Positions 38,813 to 47,477 of a stretch of 64,000 nt of DNA are shown here, one piece after another. Source of the DNA: an uncultured Bacilli bacterium (GTDB lineage: Bacteria; Bacillota_I; Bacilli_A; RF39; UBA660); the NCBI GenBank assembly GCA_947632325.1, contig CANROU010000003.1, positions 35,025 through 99,024 on the forward strand. Direction: 5' to 3'. How positions within the stretch are numbered: position 1 is the stretch's first letter; the number at the start of each line of letters is the position of its first letter. The translations under genes were made by a program, and so were the position numbers. Under the pieces are notes generated by a model that ran no database searches, was not told where the DNA came from, and saw only the letters and a list, made by a program, of their open reading frames with translations.

Positions 38813-40144
38813 CTATTTTACACTTTTTATCTTACCACTATCATCTACAGTAATAAATAATGATTTATAATCTTTACCATTTCGACCTGTACCTTTTAAA
38901 GCTTCATCTTTAGAATTAGAATATCCAATAATTAAATAATTATTTTTTAACCGCATTATATCGGTAAAATAATCATCTCTACTACCACCGATTTCAACAT
39001 GATCAATCAATTTCCCATCAATGCTATATTTTAAGAATAATCCACTATATCTAAAAACGTTTAATTTATCAGTTGACTCCTCTTCATCTTTGACAGCAAC
39101 TTGTCCAGCAATAAGAATATTCCCTTTATCATCGACAACTAAACTATTAAATCTATCCATTGAAACACTAGTAGAAACAACACTATCTTTCTCTTCAATT
39201 CTCTCATTAACCGTAAAAGATTTATCCATCAATAATTTGCCATCTTTATCATATTTAACTAATAGGCCATCTGTATCATAGTCATCATTATTATCTGTAA
39301 CTTTTTTAGCTCCCACTACTATTAATTCATTTTTATATTCTGCAATAGAACTAAATCCCAATACATCTGTATAACTATAGTTTTTTATCCATTGACGATT
39401 ACCATTTAAATCATATTTTACTAATAATCCTGTTTTAGAAGCATCTTTACCTACAGCATAAATACTATCTCCACTAATTACAAAATCATTAAATATTCCT
39501 GATTTACTACCACCAAAATTGCTTCTAAATATTTCATTAAGATCAAAATCATACTTGACTAAAACACCGCCACCATCATTAGAAATACCTAACTCCATTG
39601 GAGGGAAAATACTTTGTCCAATAACATAGATACCATCTTTTACGACTTTAACTTTAGTAAATTTGGAATCACCAAGTATTTGAAATTTTTGCTCAGCAAT
39701 AATTTTACCTTCTTCATCATACTTAACTATAAAGGCATCTCTTACACCATCTTTATTTTGTTCTTTACTTCCTTCAATATTACCAACAGCTACATATCCA
39801 TTATCTAATATAGCAACATCCAAAAAAGTACTGTTATAGCCTTTTACATATTCCTTTTCCCATAATAAATTTTGCTTATCATCATATTTAGCTAACTTTC
39901 CCTTTTCATATCCTTTAGTCCATTTATTTCCTCTGCTATTCTTAAAATCACTACTACCAACTGCTATATATCCATCATCTATTTTAGCAATAGAATTTAA
40001 TCCATCATAATAAGTATTTTTATTATCAGTGGAAACTTTAGCATATATTAAATAAACTACTTCTAAAAAAATAATAGCCACACAAATCACACCAATAATC
40101 TTTAATACCATTAATAAATTAATCTTTTTTCCTGTTTTCTTCAT
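38813..40144 (-). CDS. membrane-anchored propeller-like protein
   Basis: 443 residues. An N-terminal membrane helix (about 10-32) is followed by seven or so repeats of about 50 residues, each with the pattern D-G-x-I-A-V-G followed by L-x-K-Y-D-x-x-G-x-x-x-W/I. This is typical of extracellular beta-propellers of the delta-60/SBBP type. No catalytic residue is evident. It could bind a ligand or wall component outside the cell. It is monocistronic between rpsD and tyrS. Confidence 0.7.
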   Translation of the reverse strand: MKKTGKKINLLMVLKIIGVICVAIIFLEVVYLIYAKVSTDNKNTYYDGLNSIAKIDDGYIAVGSSDFKNSRGNKWTKGYEKGKLAKYDDKQNLLWEKEYVKGYNSTFLDVAILDNGYVAVGNIEGSKEQNKDGVRDAFIVKYDEEGKIIAEQKFQILGDSKFTKVKVVKDGIYVIGQSIFPPMELGISNDGGGVLVKYDFDLNEIFRSNFGGSKSGIFNDFVISGDSIYAVGKDASKTGLLVKYDLNGNRQWIKNYSYTDVLGFSSIAEYKNELIVVGAKKVTDNNDDYDTDGLLVKYDKDGKLLMDKSFTVNERIEEKDSVVSTSVSMDRFNSLVVDDKGNILIAGQVAVKDEEESTDKLNVFRYSGLFLKYSIDGKLIDHVEIGGSRDDYFTDIMRLKNNYLIIGYSNSKDEALKGTGRNGKDYKSLFITVDDSGKIKSVK

Positions 40145-40211
40145 GTCACCACTCCTTTATCCTTAATAAGGATACCATTTTTAATCCATTTTTGCAACCA
40201 CATCAATTTTA

Positions 40212-41441
40212 TTAATTCCTATATTCAATCATATAATATTTTGTTTTACCTCTTCTTATAATAATATATTTACCACCAATAGCCATATCCTTATTAATAA
40301 TTAAATCATTATTAATTTCCTTACTACCATTAACTAAAATAGAATGACTGTTTAATAGTTCCCGAGCTTCTCTTTTACTACTACAAATAGCAGCCTCTAC
40401 TAGCAAATCAACAATATTTTTATCTTCATTGATTTGATAAGTTGGTATGCCTTTAAAAGCATCTTCAATTTGAGTAGCTGTTAATTCACCTATATTACCT
40501 TTAAATAAAATATCACTTATTTTTAGAGCTTCCTGATAAGCATCAACACCATGGATAAAAGTCACTACCTCTTTAGCTAGAGCTCTATGAGCATCTCTTT
40601 TCTCGGGATTCTTTTTATGTGATTCCTCTAAAGCTATAATTTCATCCTTAGATAAAAAGGTTAAAAATTTTAAATAATCTATTACTTTGGAATCATCTGT
40701 TTTAATTAAAAATTGATATAGTTCATAAGGAGAAGTTTTCTTTCTATCTAACCAAATAGTACCGCCTTCACTCTTACTAAATTTAGTACCATCAGCTTTA
40801 GTTAATAAAGGCATAGTAAAAGCATAGGCCTCCTTACCAGTTTTTTTACGAATCAAATCAATTCCCGCAACTATATTACCCCATTGATCTTGTCCTGCGA
40901 CTTGTAAAGTACAATTTCTTGTTTCAAACAAATGTAAAAAATCTAAGGCCTGTAACAACATATAAGAAAATTCTGTATAAGTAATACCTGTATCCAATCT
41001 TCTTTTAACAATATCCTTTCTTAGCATATAATTAATATTAAAATGCTTACCATAGTCTCGTAAAAAATCAATACAATTAATATCCTTTATCCAGTCATAA
41101 TTATTGACAACCTCAAAACCAAAAAGTTGTTCAGCTTGTTGCTTTAAACATTTAAAATTATGGGCAACTTCTTCCTTAGTAACCATTGGTCTTTCACTAG
41201 TTGGTCTAGGATCACCTATTAATCCTGTAGCGCCGCCTACCAATAAGATAGGATGATGATTGGCATCTTTCAAACGTTTTGATATTAAAAATGATGAAAA
41301 ATGTCCAATATGTAAACTATCACTAGTTGGATCTGTACCAATGTAAAAAGTTAAACCCCCGTTATTAAGTTTTTCTTCTAATTCCGGACTAGAAATATCA
41401 TTAATTAAACCACGCCATTTTAATTCTTCAAATAATGTCAT
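40212..41441 (-). CDS. tyrS: tyrosyl-tRNA synthetase
   Basis: 409 residues, class I. It has YIGTDPTSDSLHIGH with the HIGH motif near residue 45, the tyrosine-binding VAGQDQWGNIVAG, the KFSKSEGG form of KMSKS near 222, and a C-terminal S4 domain. It charges tRNA-Tyr. It overlaps deoC by four bases and is controlled through the T-box upstream of deoC, whose specifier is the Tyr codon TAC. Confidence 0.97.
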   Translation of the reverse strand: MTLFEELKWRGLINDISSPELEEKLNNGGLTFYIGTDPTSDSLHIGHFSSFLISKRLKDANHHPILLVGGATGLIGDPRPTSERPMVTKEEVAHNFKCLKQQAEQLFGFEVVNNYDWIKDINCIDFLRDYGKHFNINYMLRKDIVKRRLDTGITYTEFSYMLLQALDFLHLFETRNCTLQVAGQDQWGNIVAGIDLIRKKTGKEAYAFTMPLLTKADGTKFSKSEGGTIWLDRKKTSPYELYQFLIKTDDSKVIDYLKFLTFLSKDEIIALEESHKKNPEKRDAHRALAKEVVTFIHGVDAYQEALKISDILFKGNIGELTATQIEDAFKGIPTYQINEDKNIVDLLVEAAICSSKREARELLNSHSILVNGSKEINNDLIINKDMAIGGKYIIIRRGKTKYYMIEYRN

Positions 41442-42082
41442 TTTATCTCTCCTTTCATAATATCCGCTGCATGTGAAGTGCCTATTCTAGTAGCTCCTGC
41501 TTCTATCATTTCTTGAGCATCATGGTAAGTTTTAATACCACCACTAGCTTTTATTTCTAATACATCGTTTTTATTTTCGTTAATCAACTTAATATCTTCA
41601 ACTTTTGCACCTTCAGGACCAAAGCCAGTTGATGTTTTGATAAAATTAACAAACGTTTTATTACATATTTCTGTCATTTTAATGATCTCATCTTTAGTTA
41701 AATAACAAGTTTCAATTATTACTTTTAATGTTTTTCCACCAATAGAATCACGGATCATTTCAATTTCCTCTTGAACATATTGGTAAGCTCCATCTTTTAG
41801 TGCCCCTAAATTAATGACCATATCTATTTCTGTAGCACCTAATTCAATAGCTTGAATAGCTTCAAATTCTTTTGCTTCTTTAGTATTCATGCCTAAAGGA
41901 AACCCAATTACTGTTGCGATTTCAATATGTGTATCTTTTAGTAAATCTTTAACCAGTGTTACATAATAAGGGTGAACACAGACACAAGCATATTGATTAA
42001 TTATAGCTTCTTCACATAATTTAGTAATATCATCAATAGTTGCTGTTGGATTCAAATTAGTAGCGTCAATATAATTATTCAT
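41438..42082 (-). CDS. deoC: deoxyribose-phosphate aldolase
   Basis: 214 residues with the DeoC signatures: the Schiff-base Lys in FIKTSTGFGPEGA, the partner Lys in LEIKASGGIKT and LKVIIETCYLT. It splits 2-deoxyribose 5-phosphate into acetaldehyde and glyceraldehyde 3-phosphate in deoxynucleoside catabolism. AAGGAGG precedes the ATG. It is placed between a tyrosine T-box and tyrS, so its expression should follow tyrosine starvation, an unusual arrangement. Confidence 0.95.
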   Translation of the reverse strand: MNNYIDATNLNPTATIDDITKLCEEAIINQYACVCVHPYYVTLVKDLLKDTHIEIATVIGFPLGMNTKEAKEFEAIQAIELGATEIDMVINLGALKDGAYQYVQEEIEMIRDSIGGKTLKVIIETCYLTKDEIIKMTEICNKTFVNFIKTSTGFGPEGAKVEDIKLINENKNDVLEIKASGGIKTYHDAQEMIEAGATRIGTSHAADIMKGEIK

Positions 42083-42095
42083 AAATTTCCTCCTT

Positions 42096-42310
42096 AAAAA
42101 AACACTATGTCATAAGGATAAGGACGCCCTTAAATATATATGGCGCGGTACCACCTTATTTCATAATGTTATTATGCACTTTAACTGTTAACGCCAGTTA
42201 CGTTTTTTCTCAAGAGTTGTATTTCGTCAAATTACCTTTTTCGTTTGCACCAACCACGAAATCTCTAAAAAACAATAATTATCCTACTATACTCCATCAA
42301 CGAAAAATTA
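42096..42310 (-). promoter_or_regulatory. T-box riboswitch, tyrosine specific
   Basis: The minus strand carries the T-box core AAGGTGGTACCGCG (about 42143-42156) and a stem I with the specifier region AAATACAACTCT, where TAC is a Tyr codon. The terminator pairs CATTATGAAATAAGG with CCTTATGACATAGTG (13 of 15 positions), then seven T residues. The shared AAGG can instead pair with CCTT in the antiterminator when uncharged tRNA-Tyr binds. It controls deoC-tyrS. Confidence 0.93.
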
Positions 42311-42320
42311 ATATATGTTT

Positions 42321-42348
42321 AGTATATCATATGTTTAGGATTTGTCAA
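42321..42348 (-). promoter_or_regulatory. promoter of the T-box deoC-tyrS operon
   Basis: Minus-strand TTGACA, 16 bp and TATACT with an upstream TG. Confidence 0.7.
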
Positions 42349-42356
42349 AAAATTTA

Positions 42357-43866
42357 TTATTTATTAACAATTTCTACATCGCCCCATGAAGCATGAACAG
42401 TTCCAGTTTCAAAGCTATTATTACCACTTCCATTAATTATACCTTCCCAATTAAAACTCTTTCCTGTTAAGTTTACTATTTTTTTTAATGATCTACAATT
42501 ACGAAAAGCATGATTACCAATTGTCGTAACCTTACTTGGTATTGTTATAGTAGTAAGATTAGGCAATTTATTGAAAGCCTGTGATCCAATTGTTAATAAA
42601 TTACTTGGTAAAGTGATACTAGTAGCAGTAACGCTATAAAAAGCCTCTTTTCCAATTGTTGTAACTTGATTCGGCACAACAACTGTTCTATTAACTCCTC
42701 CATAACTCACTAAATAACTGTCATCAATACTACCATCACTTTTCCTATTATAAATAAAGGCCTCTTCATCTGGTAGTTGATTATTATTAAAAGCAGCTGC
42801 TTCTATATAAGTGACAGTTGAAGGTATATCTATATGCGTTAATTGATTATTTAAGAAAGCTCCCCATCTAATTGATGTAACACTAGATGGTATAATTACT
42901 GATTTAAATTGACAATTTCTAAAAGCCCCTGGCCAGATTGTTACGACATTACTAGGAATAACTAAATCCCCTCTTTTTTTACCTCCATAAGAATTTAAAC
43001 CAGTATAATCAATACTACCATCACTATTTCTATTATAAATAAAGGCTTCATTATCTGGTAATTGATTATTTGCAAATGAGCCATCTTTGATATAAGTAAC
43101 AGTATTTGGAATACTTAAATGTGTTAAACCTTTATCAGCCATAACATATTTATGACTACTATCTCCAATGCTCTTAACTTCTACTCCATTTATCCTATCT
43201 GGTATATCTACACTAGTACCACATTTATTAACATCATAACCTAATATTGTACCTGTACTAGTATCAAAAGTATAACAATAATCCGTTGGTCCTTCTATTA
43301 TTTGGCTCGTTTCTAATTTTAATTTCTTAGATAACACTTTATCCATAGCTAGATTATCTGCATCTTTATCTATCCATAACCTTAAGTTATAATTATTAGT
43401 TACTCCTCTATTTATACTTACTTCATCTAGTAGGTTATCTTCTAATTCATCTAATTTCCCTACTTTTATCGTCGCATCATTTCTTTCTAAACTATATCTT
43501 ATATATTTATTAGCTATTCTCTCTTCATTATCTTCTATTTCATCATCTTCTAAATATAGTTGATATTTACCATTTATTGTTCCCTGATTTATTACTTGAA
43601 AGGAATAAGGTGTGCCTTGTAATCCTTCTTGTTCTCCCAAGGGGTATGCTTTTTCTAAATTAATGGTAGTTCCTTCTTCTTCTAATACTATATTTAAATT
43701 ACCACTTGTTAAAGTATTTTTCTTATTACTATTTAACGTTAACGTTAAATATGCATAACTACCACCTATTAATAATATTGTTACCAATATTATTAGAATA
43801 CTGGTTACTAATATTTTCTTGGAGGTCTTATTTAATGACCCCCCCCCTAGTTAACTTCTTGTTCAT
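42357..43866 (-). CDS. BspA-type leucine-rich repeat surface protein, poly-G frameshifted
   Basis: The only well-placed start is ATG at 43866 (AGAGGTG seven bases upstream, strong promoter at 43902-43930). It reads MNKKLTRGG and then enters nine G residues. With nine, the frame ends after 12 codons. With eight it would continue SLNKTSKKILVTSILIILVT into a signal peptide, an extracellular TasA/camelysin-like domain (about 25-165 of the open part) and BspA-type LRR_5 repeats with motifs such as VTTIGNHAFRNC. The open part runs without stops from about 43838 to 42357 (476 residues from the TTG at 43787, which has no ribosome site). BspA repeats occur in surface adhesins. The gene is therefore either switched off by slippage in the tract or affected by a homopolymer sequencing error. 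Confidence 0.75.
43839..43847 (-). repeat. poly-G (9) contingency tract
   Basis: Nine consecutive G residues on the minus strand in very AT-rich DNA, 19 bases into the coding sequence. Gain or loss of one base changes the frame of the surface protein. Confidence 0.85.
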
Positions 43867-43901
43867 TTATCTACACCTCTTTTTAGTTTATTTATACATT
43901 T

Positions 43902-43930
43902 ATTATATATTTTTTCCTTTTTTATTGCAA
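43902..43930 (-). promoter_or_regulatory. sigma-A promoter of the BspA-type gene
   Basis: Minus-strand TTGCAA, 17 bp, TATAAT, 35 bp before the ATG at 43866. Confidence 0.7.
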
Positions 43931-43941
43931 TAATTTTACAT

Positions 43942-43968
43942 AATAAAACACTTCTATTGAAGTGTTCT
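43942..43968 (-). terminator. rho-independent terminator of the YtxG/YtxH operon
   Basis: Eight-bp stem AACACTTC/GAAGTGTT with TTTTATT on the minus strand. Confidence 0.75.
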
Positions 43969-43987
43969 TAATACTTACTTATTTTAC

Positions 43988-44419
43988 TTATTTTGCTTCT
44001 TTTTTATTTGAGCTTTTTTCTAATTTATCTAATATTTCCTTTATAACATCAATTGTCTTAATTCTTACCTCTTCTGCTGCATCTCTTAATATAGGAGTTC
44101 CTTTATCTATTGCTAAATTTACTAATTGCTCACAACTGTTTTTTATATCTTTAGCCTTCTTTTTAGCTATTTTCAAAACCTTTTCTTTATCCAAGTCCGC
44201 TAAATCTACTTTTATTTCTTCTACTTTTTCTTCAAATTGAGACTTAATATCTTCCATATCCATTTCTTTGATTTTTCCTAACATCTCATCCATTTTTTGT
44301 TTCAATTCTTTTCTAGTTTCACTACCTTTTTTAGGAGCAAATAAAAGTCCTAATCCAGCTCCTACCAAAGCTCCCAAAACAAATTTCCCTGAACCACTTT
44401 TTTTAGTATCTTTACTCAT
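43988..44419 (-). CDS. YtxH domain protein
   Basis: 143 residues from the ATG at 44419, with GAGGAG upstream. It has the YtxH membrane hairpin SGKFVLGALVGAGLGLLFAPKKGSETR near the N-terminus, here followed by amphipathic helices rich in Lys and Glu. In Bacillus the YtxG-YtxH pair is induced by general stress, and its mechanism is unknown. The gene overlaps its DUF948-like partner by eight bases, matching the Bacillus order. Confidence 0.85.
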   Translation of the reverse strand: MSKDTKKSGSGKFVLGALVGAGLGLLFAPKKGSETRKELKQKMDEMLGKIKEMDMEDIKSQFEEKVEEIKVDLADLDKEKVLKIAKKKAKDIKNSCEQLVNLAIDKGTPILRDAAEEVRIKTIDVIKEILDKLEKSSNKKEAK

Positions 44420-44693
44420 CATTCTTCTCCTCTTTTCTTTTAAATATTTTTCTAACAAATCCCGATAAAATATCAACTATTCTATCGCTTACAAAAGCAA
44501 AACGATCTGCTACTACATCAACTATATGAAATAACTGATTGAAACTATTCATCTTTTTTTCAATATCATCTAATAATCTATTAGTTTTATTTACTGTTTG
44601 AATTAATTTTATACCTAATATAATCATAACAATTAATAAGGCTATACCAAATATATATAAAATAACTGGTAAAAAAGTATGCAATGTTTCCAT
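44412..44693 (-). CDS. DUF948/YtxG-like membrane protein
   Basis: 93 residues with one N-terminal membrane helix (about 8-32) and a heptad-like segment (TNRLLDDIEKKMNSFNQ). The C-terminus is strongly basic then acidic. This is the layout of DUF948 (YtxG), normally found beside YtxH. It is translationally coupled to the YtxH gene. Confidence 0.7.
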   Translation of the reverse strand: METLHTFLPVILYIFGIALLIVMIILGIKLIQTVNKTNRLLDDIEKKMNSFNQLFHIVDVVADRFAFVSDRIVDILSGFVRKIFKRKEEKNDE

Positions 44694-44696
44694 ATA

Positions 44697-45641
44697 TTAA
44701 CTCTCCTCATCATACATTGAATCAATCAAATCAAAAAGATTATCTTCTAAATTATTATCACTATCACTATCATTATCTTTATCCTCTAAAGGTTCATTTA
44801 TCGAGGCATCCACTGTCGCTTCATCACTATCTTCCATCTTTTCTTCTACATCCGTTTTGCGATTGATTCTACGGCCTGTTGCTTTTTCCTTACTTGCATC
44901 CTTATAATCTACATTATATTCTAACCCTAAATCGGCAAAATATTCTTCAGCGTCTCCAACTGTTACCTTTTCTACTGTAGGTGTTGTATCATCACTCATA
45001 TCAACTAATAAATTATCTGGTGTCTGCACCTCTTCCTCATCAGTTGATACATTTTCTATTTTAGAATCTATATTACCTGTTAAGTTTAATTCACTAGATA
45101 AATCGCCATAAGCTTTTGCTCTTATTTCATCAAAATCTAATTTAGAATTATCATAACTACTAGTAATCCTAATATCTCTTTTGACAATTATTTCATCCTT
45201 ACGATAATTTTGGTCTAATACGCCATATATAGGTGAAATAATAGGAGAAGGTTTAAATCCTTTTTTTTCTTCTTTTTTCTCATATGGAATATGATTATGA
45301 TTATGATTATAATTAGAATAAGTTGTATCATTTTGATATGGTTTAGGTGCCTCTTGATAAGTATTAGAAGTATTCTCTTGAACACTTTCTTCAATAAAAT
45401 CATCATCTTCAAAATTCATTGGAAATTTAAAATTCGAATCACCTTTTAACAAATCTCTATCTGCAACATCTTCATCTGTTTCTTCTTGATCTTCCTCTTT
45501 TATCTTTGGTTCTTGTTTAACAACTTCCCGTTTAGGTGTTTCTATTTTTTTAGCTATAACACTTTCTTTTTTATTTGGTTCTTCTACTTCCACATATTCT
45601 TCTTCAAATAAAGCATTTTTTAATTTATCAAATAACTTCAT
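44697..45641 (-). CDS. acidic, largely disordered cytoplasmic protein of unknown function
   Basis: 314 residues. It begins MKLFDKLKNALFEEEYVEVE and is dominated by Glu, Asp, Lys and Asn, with a His/Asn run (YNHNHNHIPYEKK). A short ordered motif, GFKPSPIISPIYGVLDQNY, looks conserved enough to be a binding peptide. There is no signal peptide or membrane helix. It starts 11 bp after a lipoprotein gene and ends 3 bp before the YtxG-like gene, so all four are probably one operon. The conserved SPIISPIYGV stretch suggests a protein-protein contact, possibly at the division site, but this is speculative. Confidence 0.55.
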   Translation of the reverse strand: MKLFDKLKNALFEEEYVEVEEPNKKESVIAKKIETPKREVVKQEPKIKEEDQEETDEDVADRDLLKGDSNFKFPMNFEDDDFIEESVQENTSNTYQEAPKPYQNDTTYSNYNHNHNHIPYEKKEEKKGFKPSPIISPIYGVLDQNYRKDEIIVKRDIRITSSYDNSKLDFDEIRAKAYGDLSSELNLTGNIDSKIENVSTDEEEVQTPDNLLVDMSDDTTPTVEKVTVGDAEEYFADLGLEYNVDYKDASKEKATGRRINRKTDVEEKMEDSDEATVDASINEPLEDKDNDSDSDNNLEDNLFDLIDSMYDEES

Positions 45642-45652
45642 TCTATCCCCTC

Positions 45653-46318
45653 CTATTCATCATCATCTGCGACAATTTTATCTTCATCAGGCATTTCGTC
45701 TTTCGTATCATAATATACATCATATTCGCTGACATAATCTAAGAATGTCCCTGATTTTCTCTTAGGTTCCAAAATATTAAATGTTTCTTCTTGATAATTT
45801 AAAACATTATCTCCTACTAAGGTACCTAATACTTTATCGTTAAATTGTACGGATGATAAGATGTAACACATATTTATAATTGTGTCATTCAATTCTACTT
45901 TTGGAATATAAGCCTCTATTTTAGCATAATTATACATAACCTCTACAAAATAATGATCATTTATCTCATTTACTTCTAAATAACCTGTTTTATCATTATA
46001 TTGTAATTTTTTAGAATAATAAGAAGACTTATTAACATCATACTCTGGTGATATTTTATGATAATAACCAATGACATCTACATATAAATAATAGTTTTGA
46101 TTTTTATATATTAAATGTGCATTATAATCATCTTTATCCACCAGTTGAATGCCCTGAGGTAAATAATATTTATATCCATCAAAAACCGTATTATATAAAT
46201 GATTATCTTCCTCTAGAACGGTATCAACGATTTTATCTATTGATTGATCATCGATTTTAGTTATTGAACAACCTGTTAATAACAAAATCACAGAGAGTAA
46301 AACAATTATTTTTTTCAT
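45653..46318 (-). CDS. lipoprotein of unknown function
   Basis: 221 residues with a clear lipoprotein signal, MKKIIVLLSVILLLTGC, the Cys at 17 being the lipidation site. The mature domain is beta-rich and aromatic (NLYLYVDVIGYYHK-like strands) and ends in an acidic tail. No family was recognised. It is upstream of the acidic protein and in the same operon. Confidence 0.7.
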   Translation of the reverse strand: MKKIIVLLSVILLLTGCSITKIDDQSIDKIVDTVLEEDNHLYNTVFDGYKYYLPQGIQLVDKDDYNAHLIYKNQNYYLYVDVIGYYHKISPEYDVNKSSYYSKKLQYNDKTGYLEVNEINDHYFVEVMYNYAKIEAYIPKVELNDTIINMCYILSSVQFNDKVLGTLVGDNVLNYQEETFNILEPKRKSGTFLDYVSEYDVYYDTKDEMPDEDKIVADDDE

Positions 46319-46383
46319 ATTTCACCTACTCTAAACTTATTATATCAAATATTTTCACAAATAAATATCTTTTTATTGTTTTT

Positions 46384-47025
46384 TTACGTCAAATCTTCTG
46401 TTTTTTCAACAATGCATTGATAAATAGGATTATTTTCCTTTATAAATTTTTCTTCATACTCTGTAGTAATAATATTATTGATATCACTATTATGTAGATT
46501 TAAATGTACTTCCCTTAAGATATATCCATATTGGCTAAAACTTTCCAAGGCATATTCAAAAAGCCTAGCATTATCCGTTTTCATATGAATAATTTTATTG
46601 TTTTTGAAAACAGCATCATATTTATTTAAAAAGTTATTGCTCACTAATCTTCTTTTTTTATGACGTTCTTTAGGCCAAGGATCTGAAAAATTAAGATAAA
46701 TTCTATCTATTTCGTGATCAAAAACACTATCAACTTCATCACCGTTTAAAATAAGTACTCTTAAATTTGTGCAATCAGGAGGTATTTTTTTTAAAGCTTT
46801 AGCTATTACACTATCCAAACGATCAATACCTATAAAATTAATATTAGGATACTTTATGGCATTATCAATTAAAAATTTACCCTTACCCATGCCAATTTCT
46901 AAATATATAGGATTATTATTACCAAAAACTTTCTGCCATTTGCCTTTATTATTTTGAGGATCTTTTACTAAATACGTAGAACCAGCAAATATAATCTCTT
47001 TGTTTTTGACATTTCGTAGGCGCAT
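46384..47025 (-). CDS. trmB: tRNA (guanine-N7-)-methyltransferase
   Basis: 213 residues with the SAM-binding motif YLEIGMGKGKF, the TrmB hallmark LNFSDPWPKERHKKRRL and the C-terminal TEYEEKF. It methylates G46 of tRNA. The length is normal. It is separated from the lipoprotein gene by 65 bp. Confidence 0.96.
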   Translation of the reverse strand: MRLRNVKNKEIIFAGSTYLVKDPQNNKGKWQKVFGNNNPIYLEIGMGKGKFLIDNAIKYPNINFIGIDRLDSVIAKALKKIPPDCTNLRVLILNGDEVDSVFDHEIDRIYLNFSDPWPKERHKKRRLVSNNFLNKYDAVFKNNKIIHMKTDNARLFEYALESFSQYGYILREVHLNLHNSDINNIITTEYEEKFIKENNPIYQCIVEKTEDLT

Positions 47026-47063
47026 TTTACCACCTCTAATCTAACTAACACTTATTATGATAA

Positions 47064-47090
47064 CACAAATATAGGTAAATGCATATAATA
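47064..47090 (+). promoter_or_regulatory. possible sigma-K/sigma-E promoter
   Basis: CATATAATA (47082-47090) matches the sigma-K -10 pattern CATANNNTA, with an AC pair about 15 bp upstream. It can also be read as a sigma-A -10, so the sporulation reading is tentative. Confidence 0.4.
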
Positions 47091-47117
47091 AAACGTCAAG
47101 TAAAGGAGAGATAATAT

Positions 47118-47444
47118 ATGAATAATCAAATACCATATCAGTTTATGCCAGGTCCAAATACCAACATGGGCCCTGGGCAAGGATGGCAAAATAACCCTAA
47201 TTTTGGAGGTAATCCTAATTTCCCTGGTTGGAATCCTAACAACCAACAACAAAATTGTAATTGTCGCGAACAATTAAACCAATTAGAAAATCGTCTTAAC
47301 AGAATGGAAAGACAAATAAGACGAATAGACAATCGTCTTTCCCGTTTAGAAGGGGGTTATCCTGTTCCTCTAACAGCTAATGCTAGTAATGAAGCCGATT
47401 TCAATACATATCCAGCTAATAATTCTAGTATGTATATGATGTAA
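47118..47444 (+). CDS. Asn/Gly/Pro-rich coiled-coil protein, probable spore coat component
   Basis: 108 residues. A low-complexity first half (repeated NPNFGG and PG) precedes a CNCREQL motif and a strong coiled coil, LNQLENRLNRMERQIRRID. The tail ends SSMYMM. AAAGGAG lies before the ATG. Composition, the CNC pair and the mother-cell-like promoter recall spore coat and spore morphogenesis proteins, but no family match is certain. It runs opposite to its neighbours and has its own terminator. Minus-strand open frames over it are by-products of its composition. Confidence 0.65.
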   Translation: MNNQIPYQFMPGPNTNMGPGQGWQNNPNFGGNPNFPGWNPNNQQQNCNCREQLNQLENRLNRMERQIRRIDNRLSRLEGGYPVPLTANASNEADFNTYPANNSSMYMM

Positions 47445-47477
47445 AAAATAAAATGTTCTTTTAGAACATTTTTATTT
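47444..47477. terminator. bidirectional rho-independent terminator
   Basis: Nine-bp stem AAATGTTCT/AGAACATTT with a three-base loop and T tracts on both strands, serving the coiled-coil gene and the DUF308 gene. Confidence 0.85.

Noticed and set aside
42166..42396. 76-residue plus-strand frame
   Set aside because: It is the complement of the T-box leader and the 3' end of the BspA-type gene. It has no ribosome site.
47055..47332. Two minus-strand frames over the coiled-coil gene
   Set aside because: They lack ribosome sites and arise from the biased composition of the plus-strand gene, which has a terminator and a promoter.
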